Positions 36,401 through 48,400 of a stretch of 64,000 nt of DNA are shown here, piece by piece (the first letter of the stretch is position 1; each line of letters opens with the position of its first letter). The stretch is from Phoronis australis. Its lineage: Eukaryota; Phoronida; Phoronidae. Below the pieces are notes generated by a model, which saw only the letters and a program-made list of their open reading frames with translations, was not told where the DNA came from and ran no database searches. The position numbers were made by a program, and so were the translations under genes. The DNA is taken from assembly GCA_002633005.1 (NCBI GenBank), contig NMRA01000078.1, forward strand, positions 567,868-631,867. The letters are read 5' to 3'.

Positions 36401-39400
36401 CGTCACTCTAAAAATAACTTTAAAATGCATACTACTACTCAAGAGTTGCCAGTCCCATTGACATCGTTCCAACTTCCTCGCAACCACGAAATAATCCTTT
36501 ACAGATCAAGATGCGGTCTATTCCTAAACAACATAATTTTAATAATATTTCGCCTCTGTTGCTGTGGAGACGCACAGAGAAATGCTCACGTTTTCTTTGC
36601 TTGTGAGGTATGCAAGGAGCAGAGTGTACAGCTTTTCCAGACACTCGAACAATACCCCAATATTTATAAAAAATATTCTGAAATTCCGCAAGTGTACAAC
36701 AAAATTAACTTTTTTCTATAAGGAAGTCAAGAACTCAACCCAAATGAAACTAAGGTTTTATTCGAAATAGTATCAAAATTTCTTTATAATATTAAATCTC
36801 TTTGTGCGAGTGGACAGAATTGAAAAATGTGTATGAAAATGATTTATTTACATTCGTAATCATATCTCATTGTAATGTTAACAACAGTTTTTTTAATTTA
36901 TGTATTTGTGTAAAATAATTGTATACAGATTTCTTTTTTATGTATTTGTGTAAAATAATTGTATATAGATTTCTTTGTACTTTTTTAACCCAGATATAAT
37001 GCTTCTTGGTTATGTATATTCATTGTATCGAAGATTTCGTAATAAACATTAATACACGTTTTAACTGGTTCCCGGCTCGTATGAGAGGCTAGAGTCAAGG
37101 TCATACTTTTTACGTATTCGATAGCCTTCAACAGGTGGCGCAGTATTACTGTAATCATAGCCATAGCACGACGAAAAGGGCTGTTCTGACATGCCGCTAT
37201 TTGTGTGATGTCACACTCAGTGTTTGGACAAGAAATATCGTTCGCTGGTAAAATCTAACGACCAGTTCCAAGACAGGCAACTATTTTTACGACCCAAGGA
37301 ACCAATAAAGACGGTACCACCTTTGCATGAAGGTGAAACGGTCCTAGTTTGTTTGAAAAATGGCAACCGCCACAATGGTATCGATTTTCTCAGTTAAGAG
37401 AAATTCAGTGTGGAAGCTCTATCGGTTCAGTCTGGTGAACTTCCTCCTCCAGCAGAATCAGAAAAGTACCGTAGGCTTATAGTGCACATCCACGGTAAAT
37501 ACTAGAAGGGTTGGATATTGAAATGACTGATGTGGACTCGGCTTGGAAATTCAGTACAAGGAACTCATTGCTTACCATGTCCGATCTGCAATTTGGTCCG
37601 CAGAAATTCTTGGAAATCGTTTTTGTAGTTGCAATCATCGTTGCAATGCTTGAGCGTTTAACATAGCTTTATGTTTTACAGAATGTGTCACTATTAGATC
37701 CAACTGAAAAATAAGCCGTTATCTTGCTATAACGAGGTACTATCTCCTTATAACGAGATAGGTAAGTCTTCACAACGAATTAAAATGATGCCAAACCCGG
37801 CTTTGGCCTATTATCAGATTCTAAAAACGACTTTCCCGTCCAGTTTTTTGAAACGAACCCTTGACGACCCTCAAAAGTTTGGAGGAAAATTTGAAGACTC
37901 CTTTCAAAGTCTGCTATACGGGCAAGCATTAACTACGCTTTTATCGAATTACACGGCAAGTGTGGAGAAAGACTCTAGATTCATGAATGATTAGCGGGCA
38001 AGTCACACTATGTTTGTGTATTCTATGGTTATACATACTACACGAACGCCACTAATACAGCATTGTTTTCCTTCAAACAAAGGTTGTTTAAAACGCAACC
38101 TGAGGAGTGGCGTTATTGGTCTTCATACAAGACATATGTTCGTCACATCACGTGACCCATACTTAAGTTTGAAATGATTTCAGTCCCGACCGGGGTTCGA
38201 ACCCGGTACTTTCTGCTAACGGTGCAGCAATAGTTTCGTTTTCCTTCAGATAATTGATGTTCAAAACACAACGTCGTATTCGATTGCTCAAATTGTGCTT
38301 CTGGACGAGGCGAGATCTTTTCCAAAATACATCTACTCACGGTCTCGGCACCTAAAACTGATTCCGTACAGACGTGGACAGTTCCCAGTGGACTCGAGCA
38401 CAAACCGTTCGCAGATAAGACTGCCCTGGGGCCTCTACTCCACCCTCAACGACACAGAAATGTTATCACGCAACAAAGGTACTAAAACAGTCTTCCGTAT
38501 TATCATTATCATTATCTTTATCATTATTATTATCATTAATATCATCATACTCGTTATCATAATTATAAAGATTACCATCATCATTATTATCTTTGTTGTT
38601 GTTGTTGTTGTTGTTGTTGTGGTTGTTGTTATTGTTGACGTTATTATTGTTATTATTATTATTATTTCAATTATTTGATAATACTAAATTTGGCCAAATT
38701 AGAAGCAGGAAGTTCAAAACAAAAAAGCGCTAGAGTGCAGTACGAACGACATTTCAATGTTAGGCAAACACCCTCGGCCATAACAGAACAGACCAGAATA
38801 CCATAATAGAATGTTCACTTCGCATAACATTGCATGTCTCGGGATTTTTCAAACTAACACCTATCTACAACAACTCCATCCGACCTGTATGCTCCAACAT
38901 TCCTATTTAGTCAGCTCTCAACATGGAAGGTCCGTGTGTGAATAGCTTCACCGAATAAGAGTTTGGCAGAGTAGTGTGCCCAGTATTGGTGGAATGAAAG
39001 CACAAGACACTGTTTGTGTCCTTTTTTCGTGCCGCCAGTCTATAATGGATGTATTTGATAATTTGATGAGAAATAAATAACCACACATACACAGGCATAC
39101 GCACACGCACACGTGCGCACACACAAGCGCGCGCACACACACGCAGGCACACACACGCACGCACACACAAACACACACACGATAAGCTCAACTCATGTGA
39201 TGGAGTTGAGACAGGCCACAGAGCCCATGTGGAACTCATTCAATGCTCACTTTGATCAGATAGGAGGTTAGGGATTTACTGAAAAAACCTAATGCTCGGT
39301 TAAGGTTAGCCTCCTTTTATACTACGAAACATTTTTGCTAGCAAATATCTATTAACGCAGACCATTCACAGGGAATCAATCTGCATTTTGAGAACCAGTT

Positions 39401-42400
39401 TCCGCCACTGAACAGGCATCAAACTGGTTCTCAAAATCCGAAATCCCTGTACGTGACAAAACCCGTTATAAGTGTGGTATTATTGTTATTTGCATCCTTA
39501 TTTATTTTAGCTTTGTACGACAAGATCAAGCGTGTTGTAATGTTTCCACGTATTTTGCACCAAATTAAACGGCCTATTGTCGCCGATTCCAATACAGGGC
39601 ACACACTTGACAGCGGCCCCTATCGGAACGGCGCAGCGTTCACACCTTCGACTTCAAGAAACATGAATTCAAAGTTCTTAACATCAAAGTTTTTGTATCA
39701 AGCAAAATACACTTTATAATAAGCACTGTGAAATTGCCTGACAACAATTCGGACGAAGTGTTTTGTGTTTCCGGCTGTTTCGGCGACCATAGTCACCCTA
39801 TCGTACTAGAATGTGTGCTAAATAGTTGATTAAAAATTCTAAAGGTAATTGTTTGGATCAATCTTAATATTAATTGACATGAAATGAACAATTAATGTGT
39901 TTCCTTGATTGCCCAGGTATTTTGCACTAAATTAAACTGCCAGTCATCGCTGATTCCAATACGGTGGAGACATGGTGAAAGCCAAATTCGTTGTAACGAT
40001 GATGTCATAGACTTCGATTGGTGCAAGCGCCATCTCAAGTTTTTTTCTGGCGCTAAAAGGGGTTCGTGTTGGGGCTGCAGTATTGTCAAAAGCCTACTTA
40101 ATTAACGACTGGGGTATGCTTTGACACCGTATGTTGATGTTTTTCAGCAATAAACGCGCATTTTATATATAAAAGTAGTAATTTTGGCATCATATTAGGC
40201 CTTTAAGGTTTACTAACATATACACCCACTGCAATAGCTATTTACGTAGGCAAGTTGACAATCTTTGCAGATTCACAAGTACTCGCACACAACACCAAAC
40301 TGCCTACATGCAGTAATGAATGAACATCTGTCACAAATATTTATCATTTATTAGCGGTTTTAACATGGTCCAAAAGTTTATTTAAGCACATCAAAAATAA
40401 GAAAGGACTTATTAAACGCACCTTTCTTGTCTCTATTTTGCAATGGAAATAAATGGTGATACCTTGCGATGTTTTATACAAGTACGCAGTTTACGTATCT
40501 TGACTGTTGGATTTCAATCGCGTATCCGTGTTAGTTACGATTTAATAGGCGTTTAAGTAATAATAAGTGAAAATCTTTATCAGCTCCATTAGAGTATTAT
40601 ACGAGTGCCCAATAAAGGCGACCTCCTGCCCTATTAACGTAGCATACAAGGTAATATTTGGTTTCGGGTCCCATAACTGTTTCGAAACCTCGCCTGGGCC
40701 TCCATTTTGGTTGGCCCACACAACCAGCCGACCATTTAATAGTTTGACAATTAATTTATCAGTCACTAATGATAAGGAAATGCCCCTATAATTACTTTCA
40801 TTATTCATATTTCCTTGTTTATTAATAGGCATTAGTACACCGTTAGACCAAACTTATGCATATACGCCTGAAACCAATTTTTGTTAACAGGTTGACAAAC
40901 GATATGTACTCTGGTACACTTAATCATTTAAAAGATAATAACAACACTCCTTGCAGACTCTCTCATTAGCAAGACTTTTATAGCTTTATCAGTTTCATCT
41001 GCAGTAAGCATTGCCTTTAAATCAACTGGTATATTAACATTGCATTGCTCACAAGTACAAATCCTTATGCGCACCCTGTTCATATGACGCACAATTCAAC
41101 ACTGAACGGTCAATGGTAGGTTCTTCATTCAAGAATGTCTCAATAGGATACCTAGCCCGGATTAGGCCTTTTGGCAGATACTAAAAATGACTTTCCCATC
41201 CAGTTCTCTGAAACAAAATATATCTCTGTAACATTTGACAACCCTCAAAAGTTTGGGAAAATTTGAAAACTTCGTTCAAAGTCTGCTGAACGGATAAGCG
41301 TGGCCTACACTTTCAGAGAATTACACGGCAACTGCAGGAAAACACCAACCACCAAGGACAATGAAATATGGAGTATGACTTTTTAGTTGATTCCTGCCAT
41401 TTACTTGGAAATTTGACGGCAATGTTTCAAGTTATAGAACTCAGATTAGTGGAAATCATCAAAACGGTGTTAAATATCCTTTTAAAGTAACCTTGCCATA
41501 AATCCTGATTAATAGATGTGGAGGGGTTGGAGTGTCTCATGTGAGTATTCACAACTTTCCATAATTGTGTTGGGTTGTGTTTGGTAATAAATGGAACTTG
41601 TAAGCCCTTTTCTTTCTCGAAAAACATGTTTTAAAAGACAGTTTATTCCGTTAAAATACAGACAAAGTTTCGGGCGTTGAAATTTTACGGACATCTTATT
41701 ATATATGTTATGTCTGCAATTGACTTCCAGAACTCCAAATCAAATTTTTCCAACGCAGTCAAACGGTACTGATGGGACATAATCCATATGGCCAAGCGCA
41801 GTGGGTGTTTTTCCTGAACTCTAAGCTACCAGAACAGGTAAGTTTGATTGAACATCCCACATCAATCTTGCAATGTGAGTTTAAATAGAGATCAAAGAAA
41901 CGTGTGCGGGTGCACGCGTGCGTGTGTGTGTGGGGGTGTGGGTGTGTGTGTTGTGGTTTTGTGTGTGTGCGTGTGTTTGTGGGGGTGCGTGCGAGCGTGC
42001 GTGTATGGGTGGGGTGGGTAAAATTTGAGGAATTATATTTGCTTTACTAACTTCATATTGGAAATTTGAACTAAGCATTGCTAGTTAAACTACTTCCCAT
42101 ATTCTGGGCATAGTCTGCGGCCCCCAGATGTTGCATGCTTTTTGCTCAGAGTCTACATGGTACAATACGCGCCAAACGTAATATAGCATAATTTTCGTTC
42201 CCTGTCATGGCGGCCATCACTTGTCAATGGTAATTCAAATTGCACTTTCATTCAGCCACCTATCGTGACATTGAAAGAATTCCGTTGCCGCTCAGCTTTC
42301 ATGACCAAGAATTAAGGGTCATTTTGTCTGATAATAATTAACGTGTACTGGTAAAAATTTTGTCACTAAACACTACTCCACCTGTCGGTTTCAGCGTTTT

Positions 42401-45400
42401 TCAGAAGAAGTCATCCAAACGGACCGTCGATACGCCTCCTTGTCAGGGTGTATACGCATCTCCTTCCTATTCTCGTGGCTTACTTCTGGTGTGGGTGGAT
42501 TACAGCTGGTGTACCAAAGTCCCTCGATACCAAACTTATGGCAGGCCGCTTGGCAGTCAAAGGGGACTGGACGATCAGTGCGGACAAGCGTCAAAATATT
42601 CTCACATGACGTCACTGTAAGTACACCACCGTCCTAAGTACGTTTCCTTGTCATGTCACATCTGTTTATAAAAATAATTGCAGGTGGTCTTGTAGATGCT
42701 GTTCCCGAAGTGCGCAGGTCTTTCTGCGCTTAATCTACGCGTTCTTTAGACAGTGCTACATCTCGACCGGAGGACTGGGGTAGGTTCGTACGCCGGACGC
42801 GTTTCGGTGAATTATGCTTCACGCTGATTAAAACATCTAAATCACGTTCCTATAACCTTTACACATGGAGGACTCCTTAGGAAGCCGTCGATGTCTTTTA
42901 ATTCCTTCCAACTCGAATGGTGTCCCGAACCTTTTTCGAGCAGAGCGTGATTTGCCTACATCAACTGATTAAAAGTATACGTTGATTAAGTAAAACTATG
43001 CGCAGACTAAGCAGAAACGTGCGTTGAATAACAGCAGAAATATTGTCGTTTTAATGAGGAACTAAAGATACGCGAAGATTGAGCAAAAGTACACGTTGAT
43101 GACGCAAAAGTAGGCCTACGCGTATATTAAACACATTTCTACGCGCAGAAAATCTCTCCTTTGAGAACACTTTGGCGCTTCATAAAATTGTCGCTCGGCT
43201 CTCACTCGATGTTTGCGTTGCAAATAAATCACTACATGTGGGGACAAGTCTACCATTCGTGTGCAAAAGATGTTATAAGGCTGCCTCTTATCACAAACAC
43301 CGCTTTTGATTTGGAGCTAGAACTGTTAAGAAATTTGTCTCAACGAAATTGCTACTGAGTCAAATTAGAGGCAATTTCTGACTTAAGAACCAATTGACAG
43401 TTCGTTGTTGCTTGAGACCAGAGGCTTGTTTGATGAAATTGACTTAAGAATCTTGAGACAGAAATTGGGTCTTACGCTTCGCCTTTACAATTGCCAAATA
43501 GGTTTAGCCAAATAGGTTTAGTCATGTCAGCACATCATAGCCTGGAAACAATTTCTACAAATTTTGTCAGTAAGTACTAGTCATGAGTATATTCTCAGAG
43601 ATATTTTGTTCTTTTTTAAGGGAGCTTTAACCCCCTTTCGGAAATAGTTATGTGGAGCGTAAGATAAAATTTCTGTCTTAACTCTGGGCACTTCAGCAAA
43701 GCTAAATACGTCGTTAAAAAGCGAGATTTTGCGAGATTAAGTGTGATATTGCCGTCTGTTTTAAATGAGAACACTTGCGGGTAGATTTTAACTAGGTCTT
43801 AGCGTAGGTCCTAGCGTTACTGATCTCTACCCGGATCTCAGTCACATCATGACCCCAGGCTCTACAAGTTGGCGTGCCAAGGCGCGTCGTTGTAGCTTGC
43901 AGAAATCGAAAACGAACTGATACTTAGAAAACTGTAACAGTGTTTTTGATATCTCATCTTGAACATTTAGATCAAACAAACTTTGATTGATACCGTTGTT
44001 TTTGCTATCACTTTATCTTCCTTTCTACTAAATTGTACTAATAAGACATAGGCACACGATTCAATAAATAATAGACTGGTAAAAGGTTAAAGTCAAATTC
44101 CACAGCTCTTTTACTTTTAGAAAATGTTAATTTGTACCGAGTTTAAGTCTGCAAATGGATAGGGCTGTGATAATTACATATGCTCGGTATAATGTTGGAT
44201 ACTTGTTCTTTGTTCCAAATCAGATTGCCTTCAGGGGCACTTGGGGAGGCAAGTATCGTGTAGATGACGTTTCGATCTCCGAGTGCAGCTACTTGTCCGT
44301 GACAACGCCACAATCTACACCAAGTCCCAACACCCTTGTGTACAGAGGTACTCAAGGTAAGGCTTTATTCCACTACATACTTTTTCTCTTTTAGCCTTAG
44401 TTTTCAAAAAAAAATGAATGCCATGCTTAACCCTACCTCTCTGTTATATAACATTTGTAGAAATCGTTTCGTGTTATTAGCATTTCAAGCAGCATTATAT
44501 CTATCAGTTTATCAAGGATACGTGTCGGTAACTTCTTTCCTGTTATTTTTTAACATCAACTGACAGCTTAGCAAGCAGAATATCGCCTATGTGGTACTTC
44601 TTTGGTTCGGAACTGGTTGGCTCAAATCTTACAAATCTGCCCTCTAGGAGGCGCACGCATCAATTTTCGCTTTTCGTAACGGTTACCCGGTACTGAGCGA
44701 CAGCAAAACATGAAATGACTAACAAACAAACGTACTTTTATTGATCATGTACATTGTCTTTTCATCAAAAACAAGACTTTGTGTCCAGGGCAATGTTCGT
44801 GCGTGTGACATCTTTGTCCATGTCTACTTCCAAAGTGGTCCGCCCGACATCTTCATGTTCATGTCAGTAATGGCCAGCGTGACATATAAATATATTCATG
44901 TCAACAATGGCCAACATTACATCTTTACGTTCATGTCAAAAGTTTTAACGTGACATATTTATGTGCGAGTCAACAATGGCCCCTGAAACAATTCGATTTC
45001 ATGCCCATAATGGACATCTTGATGCCATTATGTTCATGTGAAAATTGCCAGCGTGACGTCAAAGTTCATGAGAGATGTGTGAAGTGTTCGCTTCCTTTAC
45101 TCACGGTCGTGGGTTCGATTTCCACTGAGGCACATTGCTAGACTTTTGGCTTAGCTATGTAGCTCCTCACTTCGATATTGCTTGCATATCAATAAAGCAT
45201 TAAAATGCTTCCAGGTGATCAGTGCATTGGGCCCACCTGAGCGGCCAGCGCACTCCCGGGACCATGTGTACCACGCCGTCTCTGTTGTGATGTTATACTT
45301 TTCTATGACGTCATCCTTTTGTGACGTCATTCTTAATTCCTGTCAATATATTTTACATTTCTTTTATACATTTCTGCTTCTTTCTATTACAAAAAACATA

Positions 45401-48400
45401 ACAGATTTTGGCGTAGTTGGCAGGATATAAAAAAGACGGATGAGTTGGCTGGCATTATTTCGTTATTACAACAACAAATCAACCAACAGCAAGAGAATCA
45501 TCAGCGTTTTGTTGATATGAAGGCTGATGCACCAACCAACGACATCTACGCCAATTTTTGGTGCGTTCGACAGTTCTGTGGAGCTCTGTAAGGATTATTG
45601 GTCCAGATTCCAAACATTTGTAGGGGCACACTCCATACCTATGGAAAAACTTTCACAAACTTTCTTAACGAATCAGACGTCTACAGTTTATAAGTTGATT
45701 GCAACTTTGGCAGAGCAGCATACACCTTCCAAGGATATCAATCAACTGACAATCAATGAAATTACAACATTTATGGAGAATAATTCGATTCGAAGTATTT
45801 TGTCGTCCGGGAGCGACTCAAATTTTGGTCTAACACAAGAAGACAGCCAGGTGAGACAATACAGGAGCTAGCAGCTCGTATTCGACAAGACGCTGCAAAA
45901 TGCGATTTTCCAACAATAAAGGATAATCAGGATGAAGCTATGAAAACTAGATTTATTTGTTCAATTAATAATGAGGCGGTCGTAAAAGTCCTTTTCAAAA
46001 TAAAAGATGACGATTTATCTTTTAAGAAAGCCATAGAAATAGCAACAGAAACTGAAGAGGCGTCTAAAGTTGCAAAAGAAACGGTTTACGGAGATCCAGT
46101 GCAAAAGAAAAGGAGGGAAGAAACCGGGCAGGGCAGAGAACAGAAGTTAAAGAGGTCGATTCACAGCTATTTAGTTGTAGTTATTATGTATACACATGTG
46201 CTGACTGTTAATAAAGATTGCTTATAAACCACATTTCATTTTATTTCATTCCCCATATTCTTTTATTATTCGAGTAAAACACGCTCCCACTTCCCCACAA
46301 AATTTCGAGAACAGAAAATTTTCAACTTCGGCTATCTTCGGAAACACGTCACGTCCGGAAGCGGACCCGATCACTGCCGAGTCTGTCCATAGGTTTGTAC
46401 TGGGACTATCTGGCACAAATGGAAGCTTTCTGTTTGTTAGAATGGGTTTATTATGCAACTTTTGCCAATTAATTCTCTGAAATGTGACACATATGCNGGG
46501 ACACTTGCAGGCACTAGTTCGAACCTGCAGGGCCCGTTTATGTTGTCACGAACACGCTCACGATGGTCGTTGTGCATATTGTCTGTGTCCGACGCTAGTG
46601 TGACTGCGGTTTACTAGCCGACTTCATTCCTACAACACAGTTGTCTTCCGGACTCGACATCACAGACGCTTATGTAACCGCCTGGTCTGTTTTCAGACTC
46701 GGCTGAAGTCGGAGAAGGTCATTACTGCTGGGCTTATCTAATTAATCACGCTGTGTGGGCAGTAACTAGCCCAAGTAACGGGCTCCTGTAAGGCTATTCT
46801 TTGAGTTGAAAAGCAGTTGTTTTGGTGTGAAACTATGTCTTTAAGGGATTTTCCAAAGGGAACATGTGCCCGTTGTGGAAAAAAAGACCACATGGCAATG
46901 GATTGTCGTTTTAAAGAGACTGAATATCGTTTCTGTCACAAGAAAGGTCATATAGAGGCTGTATGTCTAAGCAAAAGAAAGGCTAGCGATAAAGTAAGCA
47001 GTATTTTAGCAAGGCCAGAACAGAAAGTTAATCACATTTTGGATCGAGATCCAATAGCGGAGTTGCAACCGAATTGATTGCTCACGTCCGGAAATTAGGG
47101 AGCGCAAAGGATATAGGGATTGATAAGGGTATGTGGAATTGCCGATCGCTTTGCACGACGTGTGATTTGTGTGCATTAAACTACGCTACTGTATGTAATT
47201 CTGCCGCTATTCGGCCCCATAAGCGCCCATGCCCCAATAAGTGCCCCAACGCGATTTCAGACTTCACTAAAGTAAGCGCCCAGCCCATGAACTACATGCG
47301 AAAAATGCTACCTACAGTTCTAACGTCTCCAATTTATCAATTGAAAGATCCGACAGTCCTGAATTCGGGACCACGAGACTCACCGTTACGTCCGTATACA
47401 CTTCAAACTTACGCCGCGATTCAAAAAGAACGCAAAAGTTTTGCTGCTCTTGCGAGGGATGTGCCCCACTACGCGGGTCTGGACTTTGACAACAGACGCA
47501 GCGTACTTGTCAGCGGGATTGCGTTGTTTCTTTCCGGTACAGATCTTTTCCGGCCTCCACAGGAATTCAAACTTCTTTGTACACGTGAAAACTGTGAATC
47601 GAAGACTAATTAAAAAACTCGACCAGTGTTAGCAAGCGGCCAAGAACCGCGCGCTGCATAACTAACCGGCTGCCATCGAAGACATTTAGTCGAGAACTAT
47701 CTATTCATGAAACCGGTAACATAGTATCTGCAAGAAATAAATATTGGCACTAATTTCCGAAAGTTTCTAATATCGTAAAAAAATGCATTATTTTTAAGAG
47801 AAATTATTTAACTAATCATAATTGGTGTTTTTAAAATCAAAATGAGCCACTGATAGTGAACACATTCGCAACCTTACACCCCGAATCTTCCGGAAAGTAG
47901 TTGTACACTACGGTCACGCATCCACTCACCCGGCGACTCAATGAGTGACATATCGGTCTTACCGAAACAATTCTCGAACGTTTTTTAGCAGACGAGGCCA
48001 GCAAGTGCTAAGCTAAATATTAGTTTCTATTTTCGGATCAACTAAAGGAGTTCCAGCTATGGCTGCTAATCGACTAGCAAGACGGGCGTTACATCTTAGC
48101 CAGTATGAATACACAATAGAGTATCAGAAAACATCTGATCATTCTAATGCAGATGCATTGAGTCACTTACCCTGCGGTAAGGATCCAATATTCGACAGGG
48201 AGGAAGAACAAGCTGACGTGAATGGGGTCTGTTCTGTGAAGCAAGTAAGTCTACAACTGAACCCTGTTAACTCTAAATTGCTTAATAAAGAATCTAGCAA
48301 GGATTCTGGCATTTCTAAAGCAATGAGATATAACATAGAGGGTTGGCCAGTTTCTGTGGATTCCGAAGAATTGAAATATTTCAGAAAATTGAAAGATACC

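Noticed and set aside
38295-38678. 127-codon frame with Ile/Val runs
   Set aside because: Only its first part is real (receptor exon 5). The rest is the ATT/GTT microsatellite.
38907-39239. Cys/Val-rich minus-strand frames
   Set aside because: They are translations of a CA repeat, not a cysteine-rich protein.
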